This document shows, in pieces, positions 45,892 to 54,007 of a DNA stretch of 64,000 nt. How positions within the stretch are numbered: position 1 is the first letter of the stretch; each line of letters begins with the position of its first letter. Below the pieces are notes generated by a model. It searched no databases and had not been told where the DNA came from. It was given only the letters and a program-made list of their open reading frames with translations. Made by a program: the position numbers and the translations under genes. This DNA comes from JACJYM01 sp965230495 (GTDB taxonomy: Bacteria > Bacteroidota > Bacteroidia > Chitinophagales > Saprospiraceae): positions 3,286,001 to 3,350,000 of the forward strand of contig OZ246004.1 in assembly GCA_965230495.1 (NCBI GenBank), in the 5' to 3' direction.

Positions 45892-46004
45892 TTAGAAGGC
45901 GTCTAATAGATACAAAAGCGAAGATAGAGTTTTAAAATTAAGAATAATAGATCAGCAAGCGAGGGCCGCCGAGAGTCAAGGACTCTTCGAGCGGTCTTTT
46001 TTTT
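45892..46004 (+). ncRNA. Candidate small non-coding RNA
   Basis: Between the divergent helicase gene and the 46091 gene, a promoter-like sequence and a strong intrinsic terminator frame about 110 nt without a credible ORF on the plus strand. No plus-strand gene ends upstream that would need this terminator. The 46091 gene has its own promoter after it. The start of the RNA is approximate. It does not resemble 6S, tmRNA, SRP or RNase P RNA by eye. Confidence 0.4.
45965..46004 (+). terminator. Strong intrinsic terminator
   Basis: A GC-rich stem (outer CCGC/GCGG, inner GAGTC/GACTC with AAG loop, two single-base bulges on the 3' side) is followed by eight T. It is one-directional: the minus strand has no T-run after the hairpin. 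Confidence 0.75.
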
Positions 46005-46065
46005 GAATAAATTTTAACTCTGTAATTCTATAAACGGAAGTCTTTCTATCCTCATTTTATTCCCA

Positions 46066-46073
46066 TACTTTTG
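46066..46073 (+). promoter_or_regulatory. -7 promoter element of the 46091 operon
   Basis: TACTTTTG fits TAnnTTTG, 17 nt before the start codon at 46091. The -33 site is weak (TTT). It would drive the 46091, gamma carbonic anhydrase, EamA and SET genes, which are nearly gapless. Confidence 0.5.
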
Positions 46074-46090
46074 TGATATAATATAAATTA

Positions 46091-46450
46091 ATGGATATTT
46101 CTGAAAGAATGTTACTCCTAGAAAAAGAGCTTCAACCTTATAAAAAAATGATGGGAGAGGCTTCAGATATTATTAGAGACAAAGAAGTGTCGGAATATCC
46201 GATACTAATTGTTCATCAGCAAGAGGTTGAGCTAGGAATAGAATTATTCAATAGCGAAAAACAAGGGGGTAAATGGTCGATTAATGCCTCTACACTGGAA
46301 GAATTCTCAGGGAAACAGTTAATTGCAAATGATAAGGTAGAAGAATTTAGAAGAACCTATAAAGATCCTGAGTTGTTCCTTTGTCTTTTTGTATTAAGCG
46401 ATCTTGGATCTCAATTCATATTTACAACTAGAAATTATAATTATAATTAA
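46091..46450 (+). CDS. Conserved-looking small protein of unknown function
   Basis: A 119-residue soluble protein: a charged N-terminal helix (1-30), then an alternating strand/helix pattern (YPILIVHQQEVELGIELF, GGKWSINASTLEEFSGKQLI) and a hydrophobic late strand (LFLCLFVLSDLGSQFIFT). No signal peptide or catalytic motif is seen. The stop shares a base with the ATG of the carbonic-anhydrase-like gene, so translation is coupled. Function unknown. Confidence 0.65.
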   Translation: MDISERMLLLEKELQPYKKMMGEASDIIRDKEVSEYPILIVHQQEVELGIELFNSEKQGGKWSINASTLEEFSGKQLIANDKVEEFRRTYKDPELFLCLFVLSDLGSQFIFTTRNYNYN

Positions 46451-46965
46451 TGGGGACTCTTATTATTCCTGTAAAGGGGAAAACTCCTCAAATAGGAAAC
46501 AATGTTTTTTTAGCTCCCAATGCAACATTGACTGGAGATGTCACCATCGGAGATGAAAGTAGCATTTGGTTTCAGGTGGTAATTAGAGGTGATGTCAATA
46601 CGATTAGAATTGGTAAAAAAGTCAATATACAGGATGGGGCTGTTATTCATGGAACAATAGGAAAGGGAGATACTATTCTTGAAGATAATGTTTCCATTGG
46701 TCATAAAGCTGTTATCCATGGTTGTCATATTAAAGAGAATGTGCTGGTGGGAATGGGAGCTATTGTTTTGGACGATGCTATAATAGAATCGAATGTGATT
46801 ATTGCCGCAGGAAGTGTGGTAACCATGGGCAAGAAATTGGAGTCTGGATACATTTATGCCGGAGTTCCTGCGAAAAAATTGAAGGCAATCACTACTGATA
46901 TGGAAGAATTCTATATTAAACGTACAGCCGACGCATATGTTAAATACTCTAGTTACTACAAATAA
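46450..46965 (+). CDS. Gamma carbonic anhydrase family protein
   Basis: A 171-residue left-handed beta-helix protein. Hexapeptide repeats run through about 20-135 (NVFLAPNATLTGDVTIG, SIWFQVVIRGDVN, RIGKKVNIQDGAVIH, VSIGHKAVIHGCHI). The histidines in QDGAVIHG, SIGHKA and VIHGCHI fit the three-His metal site of the gamma-class fold. Members may hydrate carbon dioxide or act on acyl-CoA; activity varies in this subgroup. A C-terminal helix closes the trimer. It overlaps the gene before it by one base and precedes EamA by 5 nt. Confidence 0.85.
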   Translation: MGTLIIPVKGKTPQIGNNVFLAPNATLTGDVTIGDESSIWFQVVIRGDVNTIRIGKKVNIQDGAVIHGTIGKGDTILEDNVSIGHKAVIHGCHIKENVLVGMGAIVLDDAIIESNVIIAAGSVVTMGKKLESGYIYAGVPAKKLKAITTDMEEFYIKRTADAYVKYSSYYK

Positions 46966-46970
46966 AAGGA

Positions 46971-47870
46971 TTGACGAAAAAAGACACATCTATTAATACT
47001 GGAGAGATAGGTATCAGATCCTGGGTTATTTTAGGTATTCTAAGTTTGATTTGGGGTAGTTCTTTTATCTTAATGAAAAAGACATTGGTAGCCTTTGACG
47101 CGGTTCAATTAGCAACAGTGAGGATTTGTATAGCTTCTATTGCTTTCTCCCCATTCATTGTTAAATATTGGAAGCAGGTAGATTGGTCTAAATGGAAATA
47201 TATAGCCATAGTCGGATTTACTGGGAGTGGTATACCTGCGTTTATGTATGCCTTTGCTCAGACTGAGATAAGCTCTTCGGTAACAGGAATATTAAATAGT
47301 CTTACACCAATTTTCACTTTTGTGATAGGAATAGTACTTTTTCGAGCTGACTTTAGTTGGTCAAAAATGACGGGAGTGATATTAGGTTTTATTGGTGCTG
47401 CTTCATTAGTGTTATTTTCTAATGATGGGACCCAAGGATCAGGCAATTATTGGTTTAGCTTGTTGGTGGTGATTGGAACTGTTTGCTATGGTTTAAGTGT
47501 CAATACTATTAATAGATATCTAAAGGATGTCAAATCAATTATTGTAGCTTCACTGTCGTTTGGATTTATAGGAATACCGGCAGTTATCTACTTACTGTTT
47601 GCCATTGATTTTTCTGAAACTTTTCATCACCCGGATTTTTATATGTCCATGGCGGCAGTATTCGCATTGTCATTTTTCGGAACCTTTTTGGCCACGGTTT
47701 ACTTTTTTGACTTAGTTAAAGAAACGGATGCTGTTTTTGCCAGTTCAGTAGCTTATATTATGCCAGCGGTTGCTTTAATTTGGGGATTTATAGATGGAGA
47801 AATCATGAGTATCATGCATATATTATCGATGGTTTTGATAGTGGGAGGTGTTTATTTAATTAAAAAATAA
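46971..47870 (+). CDS. EamA/DMT-superfamily transporter
   Basis: A 299-residue inner-membrane protein with ten hydrophobic helices in two EamA repeats. The first begins GILSLIWGSSFILMKK (about 17-32) and the second begins near 160. DMT members export metabolites or amino acids; the substrate cannot be read from sequence. The start is TTG 46971, preceded by AAAGGA, since no ATG precedes the first helix. The SET gene starts 5 nt after the stop. Confidence 0.85.
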   Translation: MTKKDTSINTGEIGIRSWVILGILSLIWGSSFILMKKTLVAFDAVQLATVRICIASIAFSPFIVKYWKQVDWSKWKYIAIVGFTGSGIPAFMYAFAQTEISSSVTGILNSLTPIFTFVIGIVLFRADFSWSKMTGVILGFIGAASLVLFSNDGTQGSGNYWFSLLVVIGTVCYGLSVNTINRYLKDVKSIIVASLSFGFIGIPAVIYLLFAIDFSETFHHPDFYMSMAAVFALSFFGTFLATVYFFDLVKETDAVFASSVAYIMPAVALIWGFIDGEIMSIMHILSMVLIVGGVYLIKK

Positions 47871-47875
47871 TTGAG

Positions 47876-48265
47876 ATGTTAAGTCAAGAGGCTTTACATA
47901 TAAAGGACACTAGCGAAAAAGGAAGAGGGGTGTTTACTAGAATAGAAGTAAAAAAAGGAACCATTATCGAGCAGTGTCCAATATTAAAAATCCCTAAAGC
48001 GGAGTTGCCTATCATACATCGCACTATACTGCATGATTATTATTTTCTATGGGGAGAGGAGTTGGATCAGGCGGTTATAGCATTAGGTTATGGGTCTATT
48101 TATAACCATGCCATAGATTGTAATGCGGATTTTATTCTTGACTTCACTAAAGATTTTATAGAGATAGTAGCAATCGATGACATTAAAGCGGGTGAAGAAA
48201 TCACTATTAATTATCATGGAGAGCCAGGAGAGGAAGAAAAGGTTTGGTTCGATATCGTTGAGTAG
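47876..48265 (+). CDS. SET-domain protein
   Basis: A 129-residue stand-alone SET domain: KGRGVFTRIEVKKGTIIE (SAM-binding start), YGSIYNHAIDCNADF with the NH motif, and IKAGEEITINYHG (closing catalytic Tyr). SET domains transfer methyl groups to lysine; in bacteria most such short proteins have unknown targets. The cysteine-rich post-SET region is absent, as usual for bacterial members. It appears to be the last gene of a four-gene unit starting at 46091. Confidence 0.82.
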   Translation: MLSQEALHIKDTSEKGRGVFTRIEVKKGTIIEQCPILKIPKAELPIIHRTILHDYYFLWGEELDQAVIALGYGSIYNHAIDCNADFILDFTKDFIEIVAIDDIKAGEEITINYHGEPGEEEKVWFDIVE

Positions 48266-48311
48266 CGAATAATAAAAGACTACTTTTGAATACGCTAAGG
48301 ATGTATGTATC

Positions 48312-49424
48312 ATGAGAATAGGTGTTAATGCTAGATTTTTATACAGTAGTCAATTAGAAGGTATTGGAAGATATTCTTTTGAGACAACATATAGAATGAT
48401 TAAAAAGTATCCGCAACACACTTTCGTTTTATTCTATGATAGAAGACCTGAAGATCTTTTTGAAGGTTTTAACAATGTAGAAAAAGTAATTGTCCCTCCT
48501 CCCGCACGACATCCGGTGCTTTGGAATATTTGGTTCGAATGGACCTTACCTGCCGTTCTTAAGAATAAAAATGTGGACGTTTTTTATAGCCCTGATGGTT
48601 TTCTAAGTGTGCGTTCGAAAGTACCTACGGTAATGGTTTCTCATGACCTTGCATATTTGCATTATCCCGAGCATACCAGAAGAACTATTACAAGATATTA
48701 TCAGAAATGGGTTCCTAAATTTCACAGTAGAGCCAATCATATTATTGCAGTTTCGGAAGCCACAAAGGTTGATATTGTTAATAGTTATGGGTTAGCGGAA
48801 AAGGAAATTACAGTTGCCTATAACGCAGTATCAGACGGATTTAAACCCATAGAAGATAAGAGTAAGATAAGAAAGAAGTATGCTTCTGATCAGCCATACT
48901 TTATTTACTTAGGATCTTTACATCCGCGTAAAAACATTCTAAATCTAATTAAGTCTTTTGAAAGATTTAAGACAGAATCAGGTCTTTCTCACAAGTTAGT
49001 TCTGGTTGGCAGAATGGCATGGAATACGAAGGAGATTAAAGAAGGTTTGGAGCAATCATGTTTTGAGCAAGACATAATCCATTTAAATAATGTGGGAAGG
49101 GAGATTAAAGAAATATTAGCGGGAGCAGAAGCAATGGTTTATATATCGCTTTTTGAAGGATTTGGCATACCTATTATTGAGGCGATGTCTTGTGGTGTAC
49201 CTGTGATATGTTCAGGAATTAGTTCAATGCCCGAAGTAGCAGGTGAGAGTGCTCTTCTAGTTGATCCTATAGACATTAAGGATATTGCTCATAAAATGAA
49301 GGACCTTGCAACAGATTCTGATCTTAGAACTAAATTGCAAGGCCTTGGGTATGAAAATATCAAACGTTTTTCTTGGGATAAGACAGCTGCCATTATATTT
49401 GATAAATTACATAGTCAAGTGTAA
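48312..49424 (+). CDS. Glycosyltransferase family 4 protein
   Basis: A 370-residue GT-B fold enzyme. The N-terminal half has GIGRYSFETTYRMI (16-29), and the C-terminal GT1 half has FIYLGSLHPRKNI, LVGRMAWNTKEI and the retaining-enzyme signature EGFGIPIIEAMSCGVPVICS with the donor-binding Glu. It moves a sugar from a nucleotide donor, probably mannose or glucose, to a surface polysaccharide or lipid. It is not embedded in a polysaccharide cluster, and the stop is 22 nt from the convergent outer-membrane protein gene. Confidence 0.88.
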   Translation: MRIGVNARFLYSSQLEGIGRYSFETTYRMIKKYPQHTFVLFYDRRPEDLFEGFNNVEKVIVPPPARHPVLWNIWFEWTLPAVLKNKNVDVFYSPDGFLSVRSKVPTVMVSHDLAYLHYPEHTRRTITRYYQKWVPKFHSRANHIIAVSEATKVDIVNSYGLAEKEITVAYNAVSDGFKPIEDKSKIRKKYASDQPYFIYLGSLHPRKNILNLIKSFERFKTESGLSHKLVLVGRMAWNTKEIKEGLEQSCFEQDIIHLNNVGREIKEILAGAEAMVYISLFEGFGIPIIEAMSCGVPVICSGISSMPEVAGESALLVDPIDIKDIAHKMKDLATDSDLRTKLQGLGYENIKRFSWDKTAAIIFDKLHSQV

Positions 49425-49446
49425 GACAATATAGTATGGAAAACTA

Positions 49447-49968
49447 TTAGATTATCATGGCAAAAGACACGTTGAACGTAACATTGCCTGAACCATTATC
49501 ACCAAAATTGCCAATATCTAGTAAAACACCTGCTGATGGTTCTAAATAGATATTGGGAGCTAATTTGGCAGCATACCCAAAAGTCAAGGAACTGACGAAA
49601 AAATCATTGGAATCCAGACTCAAAAGGCCAGTTCGCAATTCAACAGGTGCTTTGCCTGAGATATAGTATTTAACTCCTGCCATAAGGTTAGTAATAGATG
49701 GAGCATCTCCTGTCAAAATACTTAAGTTAAGCTTTAATGCCATATTTTCACTTACAAAGGTGCCCAGGTTAGTACTGATTGCCGAAATAGTTGAATTTCC
49801 AGCCACAATACTAACTCCAGAACCGTTAGAATATCCACCTAGAATTCCATAACCTGATTCGATGAGTATCTTTCCTTTTCTTGAAAAATTATTGTTGTCT
49901 TGAGCAGAAAGGGCATAAGAAAGGACGATAGAAATAATTAGCAATAAAGATTTTTTCATAACATTCAT
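49447..49968 (-). CDS. Outer-membrane beta-barrel-like protein
   Basis: A 173-residue protein with a signal peptide ending near ALSAQ (residue 22). The mature part shows alternating hydrophobic and small/polar residues over eight or so strands (NMALKLNLSILTG, IYLEPSAGVLLDIG), ending in an aromatic-poor strand FNVSFAMII. That fits a small eight-stranded barrel. Role unknown. A 177-nt gap upstream shows no other gene. Confidence 0.7.
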   Translation of the reverse strand: MNVMKKSLLLIISIVLSYALSAQDNNNFSRKGKILIESGYGILGGYSNGSGVSIVAGNSTISAISTNLGTFVSENMALKLNLSILTGDAPSITNLMAGVKYYISGKAPVELRTGLLSLDSNDFFVSSLTFGYAAKLAPNIYLEPSAGVLLDIGNFGDNGSGNVTFNVSFAMII

Positions 49969-50145
49969 TTTTAATAGGTTAGAAATAAAAAATTTTATTT
50001 TGATATATAGACAAATGATGAAAAGCGAATGTTACTGAGTATTTGTTTTTATAATGTTAAAAACTGTGTGACTAGACTAAGTACCTGATGAGGGAAATAA
50101 GGAAATATAGAATGATTTGTCTGTAAAGTTTTTTTGGAAAAACTC

Positions 50146-50595
50146 TTACCCCATCAATATGCTTTTAACTATTTGGGCAATGGTTTTTCCATCTGCTTTA
50201 CCTGCCAATTGTTGATTAGCAAGGCCCATTACCTTTCCCATATCTTTCATTCCTGAAGCTCCAGCTTTTTCGACCAAGTTTTCCAAAAAGCTTTTAAGTT
50301 CTCCCTCATCCATTTGTTTGGGCAGATATCTTTGTAAAACCTCTATTTCCTCTTTCTCCGTTTGAGCTAAATCTTCTCGATTCTGTTTGATATATATATC
50401 GTATGAATCCTGTCGTTGTTTAACCAACTTTTGAATGATTTTTATCCCTGCTTCATCATTGAATTCTTTTCCTTCTCCACTAGTTTTAAACAACAGAATT
50501 GCAGCTTTGACCGCTCTAATAGTTCTAAGAGACGCTTGATCTTTTGCTTTCATTGCTTCTTTGAGATCGCTACCGATCTTTGCTTCTAAACTCAT
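50146..50595 (-). CDS. GatB/YqeY domain protein
   Basis: A 149-residue YqeY-like protein: helical N-terminal part with SLEAKIGSDLKEAMKAKD and LRTIRAVKAAI, and a C-terminal helical bundle with LPKQMDEGELKSFLE and MGLANQQLAGKADGKTIAQIV. The domain resembles the tRNA-binding tail of GatB. Stand-alone copies are thought to influence tRNA charging, but the role is not settled. It overlaps rsmA by 4 nt and is translated after it. Confidence 0.85.
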   Translation of the reverse strand: MSLEAKIGSDLKEAMKAKDQASLRTIRAVKAAILLFKTSGEGKEFNDEAGIKIIQKLVKQRQDSYDIYIKQNREDLAQTEKEEIEVLQRYLPKQMDEGELKSFLENLVEKAGASGMKDMGKVMGLANQQLAGKADGKTIAQIVKSILMG

Positions 50596-51371
50596 AAAAT
50601 ACGCTCTATTTTTTTTGTTATAAAAATAAAATCTTTAACAGAAAGATGTTCTGGTCTTTTCGTTAACAATTCTTCCTCGAAAACAACATCATTTTGTAAA
50701 AAAGGTTTCAGCGTGTTTCTGAGCATTTTTCTCCGCTGACTAAAAGCTGCCCTTACTACTTTTCTATATAACTTGATGTCAAAGTCATACACGATATCTG
50801 TTCTTCTTTTCAATCTGATCACGGAAGAATCAACCTTTGGAGGTGGGGCGAAGGACTCAGGCGGTACAAATAGGATTTCTTCTCCTTCATAAAAGAGTTG
50901 GACAATAGCACTAATGCTACCGTAAGTTTTACTACCACTGGGAGCAATCACGCGATCGGCTACTTCTTTTTGAAACATACCCACCATTTCCGGTACCAAT
51001 TGATAGTAATCTACCATCTTGATTAAGATCTGCGAGGAAATATTATAAGGATAATTACCTATAAGATAAAAGGGTTGACCATCGAACACCTTACTTAGAT
51101 TAAGTTTTAAAAAATCAAGAAATATAATTTGATCTTCATCAAAGTGAAAATTCTCCTGTAAGTATGAAACCATATCTCTATCGGCTTCAACAACTCGCAA
51201 AATAATATCTTGCTCCAAAAGATACTTGGTGAGAACACCTTTACCCGGACCAATTTCTAGCACATTTTTTATTTCTTCCTTTCTCTCGAGTGCATACCCA
51301 ATTGATCTGGATATTCTTTCATCTATCAAAAAATGCTGGCCGAAAGACTTTTTTGCTTTAATTCTTTTCAT
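50592..51371 (-). CDS. rsmA: 16S rRNA dimethyladenosine transferase RsmA (KsgA)
   Basis: A 259-residue methyltransferase that dimethylates two adjacent adenosines near the 3' end of 16S rRNA. Motifs: KSFGQHFLID (8-17), SAM-binding EIGPGKGVLT, DRDMVSYL, and catalytic GNYPYNISS. The C-terminal four-helix domain with FSQRRKMLRNTLKP is present. The frame is open to 51530, but the added 53 residues are unlike the family, and a TACCTTTG promoter element lies 10 nt before ATG 51371. Confidence 0.93.
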   Translation of the reverse strand: MKRIKAKKSFGQHFLIDERISRSIGYALERKEEIKNVLEIGPGKGVLTKYLLEQDIILRVVEADRDMVSYLQENFHFDEDQIIFLDFLKLNLSKVFDGQPFYLIGNYPYNISSQILIKMVDYYQLVPEMVGMFQKEVADRVIAPSGSKTYGSISAIVQLFYEGEEILFVPPESFAPPPKVDSSVIRLKRRTDIVYDFDIKLYRKVVRAAFSQRRKMLRNTLKPFLQNDVVFEEELLTKRPEHLSVKDFIFITKKIERIL

Positions 51372-51381
51372 ATAATTGGTA

Positions 51382-51389
51382 CAAAGGTA
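51382..51389 (-). promoter_or_regulatory. -7 promoter element of rsmA-yqeY
   Basis: On the minus strand TACCTTTG (51389-51382) fits TAnnTTTG and lies 10 nt before the rsmA ATG. No TTG is seen at the -33 distance. It decides against the longer reading frame. Confidence 0.5.
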
Positions 51390-51510
51390 CGGATTAAATA
51401 AAGGAAGAATATAGCTTTTAGAAGCAGTTATTGTTATGAAATTTATAGTAACGAAATAAATGTACCAATTAAAAAAATCAAATATCTTCACTGCAACTAA
51501 GTGAAAAAAG

Positions 51511-52485
51511 TTGCAGCGAAAACAAGTCATTAATTTATTGGTAACGTTAGTTTTGTTGGCACTGATTTATTTTCAAATTAGTGGCAATACAAGTTTTGAT
51601 TCCGTTAAATCAGAATTGATTGATTTAATTACCAGTAGGCCAACATGGTTGATCAGCATAGTTGTTTTATTAATGCCATGTAATTGGTGGATGGAGTCCC
51701 TGAAGTGGAAAATGTTGGTAAAACAAATACAGCCTTATACTATGGGACAATCGTGGATTTCTATACTTATAGGAAATGCATTGGGAATTGTCACTCCCGC
51801 AAGGCTAGGAGAGTATGCAGGTCGTTTGGCAGGTGTTTATAGAAAAAATAGACCTCGGGCCATTACATTAAATTTTGTAAATAGTGTTTCACAGAATACG
51901 GTGAATGTTGTTGTAGGAATATTGGGAACCTTTATATTTCTGAAAATTAGAGGAACGATAGAATCGGGCACCTACTATATATATTTGATGTCTGCATTGC
52001 TGTTAGTTATTTTGATTGTTGTAGTATATTTCAATATACCAACCATTTTTAAGATGCTTGGAAAGATTCCCTGGCCAGGAAAACTTAAAGGATGGATAGA
52101 TCAGATATTATTGACTCAGGGTGTACCTAATAACTTAATGTTGAGGTTGCTTTTATTGTCATTGATTAGGTATACTATTTTTAGTACTCAATATCTAATC
52201 GTTTTGAAATGGGTGGGCCTGGATTTAGGAGTGATGAAAATGTATGCTGGGATAGCGATGATTTATCTGGTCCAGTCAGGAATACCTCTCCCTCCGCTTA
52301 GCGGATTATTAGCCAGAGGGCAAATAGCAATTTTAGCTTGGTCGGGTTATGACGTAAGTATGCCCTTAGTTTTAGTGGCAACTTTTGTGCTTTGGTTCAT
52401 AAATTTAATAATTCCCGCCTTGGTTGGCGTAACACTTATTCTATTAAACCGTTATAGTTCAAATACTTATAGCCATGAAGATTAA
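51511..52485 (+). CDS. Flippase-like (LPG synthase transmembrane domain) protein
   Basis: A 324-residue inner-membrane protein with about eight hydrophobic helices. The LPG_synthase_TM (YbhN/AglD) pattern is seen in NWWMESLKWKMLVKQI, GNALGIVTPARLGEYAGR and QSGIPLPPLSGLLARGQIA. Family members are linked to lipid-sugar transfer or flipping; no MprF catalytic domain is attached. Start is TTG 51511; no in-frame ATG lies before the first helix. The stop overlaps the next gene by 11 nt. Confidence 0.8.
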   Translation: MQRKQVINLLVTLVLLALIYFQISGNTSFDSVKSELIDLITSRPTWLISIVVLLMPCNWWMESLKWKMLVKQIQPYTMGQSWISILIGNALGIVTPARLGEYAGRLAGVYRKNRPRAITLNFVNSVSQNTVNVVVGILGTFIFLKIRGTIESGTYYIYLMSALLLVILIVVVYFNIPTIFKMLGKIPWPGKLKGWIDQILLTQGVPNNLMLRLLLLSLIRYTIFSTQYLIVLKWVGLDLGVMKMYAGIAMIYLVQSGIPLPPLSGLLARGQIAILAWSGYDVSMPLVLVATFVLWFINLIIPALVGVTLILLNRYSSNTYSHED

Positions 52486-53299
52486 AGCATTATTGATCAT
52501 AAGCATTTGTTTTATCCTATTAAGTTTTAAAAACGAACACGGCATTGATGTAGATTCCGAATTATGTAGAATTGAAAACAAGTCTTTTGAAGGAGGAGAA
52601 AAGCTGGTATACAAGCTCTATTATAATTGGGGATTTGTATGGATTCCGGCGGGAGAAACCACTTTCTACATCAAAGAAAATGAAGACACGTATGAAATAT
52701 CTGTAGATGGTAAGACATATCCATCTTATGATAGTTTTTTCAAGGTTAGGGATTTTTATTATACCAAAATAGATAAGGAGACCTTATATCCCATCAGTTT
52801 TGTAAGACATGTAGCAGAAGGAAATTATAGAAAGTATGATAGTATTTCATTTGACCAAAAGACGATGGTTGCGAAGTCTTTTAATGGAAAGACCAAAGAA
52901 ACTTCTAAGACTCAGGAACACGAATTAGGAGAATGTATGCAGGATTTGGTATCTGTACTTTATTCTTTTAGAAATGCTGAAATTGACGATCTTAGGAAAG
53001 GAGATTATTTACCCACTAAGATTTTCTTTGACAAAGAAGTGTTTCCCATTAAGTTGCACTATGAAGGTCGACAGAAAAAGAAGAAGATAAAAAAATTAGG
53101 TAAATTTAAAACGATAAAAGTGGTGCCGGAATTGATTGTAGGAGAAGTATTTAAGGAAGGTGATAAAATGAATATTTGGGTATCTGATGATGAGAATAGA
53201 GTTCCACTAATGATAGAATCTCCTATTAGTGTAGGAAGTGTAAAAGCTGTTTTAAAATCTTACGACGGACTTCGATACCCTTTAAAAGCTAAACTATAA
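52475..53299 (+). CDS. DUF3108 domain periplasmic protein
   Basis: A 274-residue protein with a signal peptide or N-terminal anchor (about 3-18). The DUF3108 pattern follows: FEGGEKLVYKLYYNWGFVWIPAGE (about 36-59), YPSYDSFFKVRDFYYTKID, and long beta-strands to the end (RVPLMIESPISVGSVKAVL). The fold is probably a lipoprotein-carrier-like beta structure; function is not established. It overlaps the flippase gene by 11 nt and precedes the DUF4230 gene by 8 nt, so the three form a unit. Confidence 0.78.
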   Translation: MKIKALLIISICFILLSFKNEHGIDVDSELCRIENKSFEGGEKLVYKLYYNWGFVWIPAGETTFYIKENEDTYEISVDGKTYPSYDSFFKVRDFYYTKIDKETLYPISFVRHVAEGNYRKYDSISFDQKTMVAKSFNGKTKETSKTQEHELGECMQDLVSVLYSFRNAEIDDLRKGDYLPTKIFFDKEVFPIKLHYEGRQKKKKIKKLGKFKTIKVVPELIVGEVFKEGDKMNIWVSDDENRVPLMIESPISVGSVKAVLKSYDGLRYPLKAKL

Positions 53300-53307
53300 A
53301 TTGGCCT

Positions 53308-53904
53308 ATGAACAAGAAGCTTGTCTATTTCGGTCTAGTCATATTGTTAGTCGCAGTAGCCTTTTGGTATGGACTTAAAATGTCGTTCAGTAAAAAGTAT
53401 GAATCCGTAAAAGCAGATGTGATTATTGAACAAATGAGAGAGGTAGCGAAAATGGTTTCTGTTGAAGCCAATGTTTCAGAGATGTATAATCATAAGGAAT
53501 ATTACTCATGGGATATTAGTCCACTTAGAAAAAGTGCTTTAGTAAGGGTTAATGCAAAAGTAATGGCAGGATTTGATTTAGATAAAATGGTTTTTACAGT
53601 TGATAGTATTAATCGAACTATTATTATCTCCAACATTCCTTCTTCGGAAATTATTGCGATAGATCATGACTTGGATTATTATGATATTTCTGAGGGTGTA
53701 TTTAATAAGTTTTCCGAGAATGATTATAACAAGATCAATGCAAAGGTAAAACTACTTGTAGAGAAGAAAGCATTAGAAAGCGACATCCTTAGCAAAGCAG
53801 ATTTACAGAGGGATAAACTTTTGGATCTCTATGAAAATATGATAGAGGCAATGGGCTATAGGCTGGAAACGAAACAACTGGTTACTCCAAGCTTCAGAGG
53901 CTGA
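53308..53904 (+). CDS. DUF4230 domain protein
   Basis: A 198-residue protein with an N-terminal membrane helix (about 5-24) and a periplasmic DUF4230 domain. Visible parts: SVEANVSEMYNHKEYY, SALVRVNAKVMAGFDLDKMVFTVDS, TIIISNIPSSEIIAIDHDLDYYDISEG and a C-terminal helix ending LYENMIEAMGYRLE. The family is widespread in Bacteroidota and Firmicutes and has no known activity. Confidence 0.78.
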   Translation: MNKKLVYFGLVILLVAVAFWYGLKMSFSKKYESVKADVIIEQMREVAKMVSVEANVSEMYNHKEYYSWDISPLRKSALVRVNAKVMAGFDLDKMVFTVDSINRTIIISNIPSSEIIAIDHDLDYYDISEGVFNKFSENDYNKINAKVKLLVEKKALESDILSKADLQRDKLLDLYENMIEAMGYRLETKQLVTPSFRG

Positions 53905-53973
53905 TACCACTCATATTATTAGATAAAAACCCCTTTTGTCGCTGCGATTTGATTTTCTAATATTAAATAATCG

Positions 53974-53981
53974 TAACTTTG
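53974..53981 (+). promoter_or_regulatory. -7 promoter element of the purF homologue
   Basis: TAACTTTG fits TAnnTTTG, 26 nt before ATG 54008. TTG at 53949-53951 (22-nt spacer) may be the -33 element. Confidence 0.5.
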
Positions 53982-54007
53982 TTTTCTTCGCTTTAAAAAA
54001 ATGGTAA

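Noticed and set aside
46510..46989. Minus-strand frame of 159 codons opposite the gamma carbonic anhydrase gene
   Set aside because: The plus strand encodes a well-conserved enzyme; the antisense frame follows from its codon pattern.
51372..51530. N-terminal extension of RsmA
   Set aside because: Hydrophobic, unlike the family, and upstream of a promoter element 10 nt before ATG 51371.
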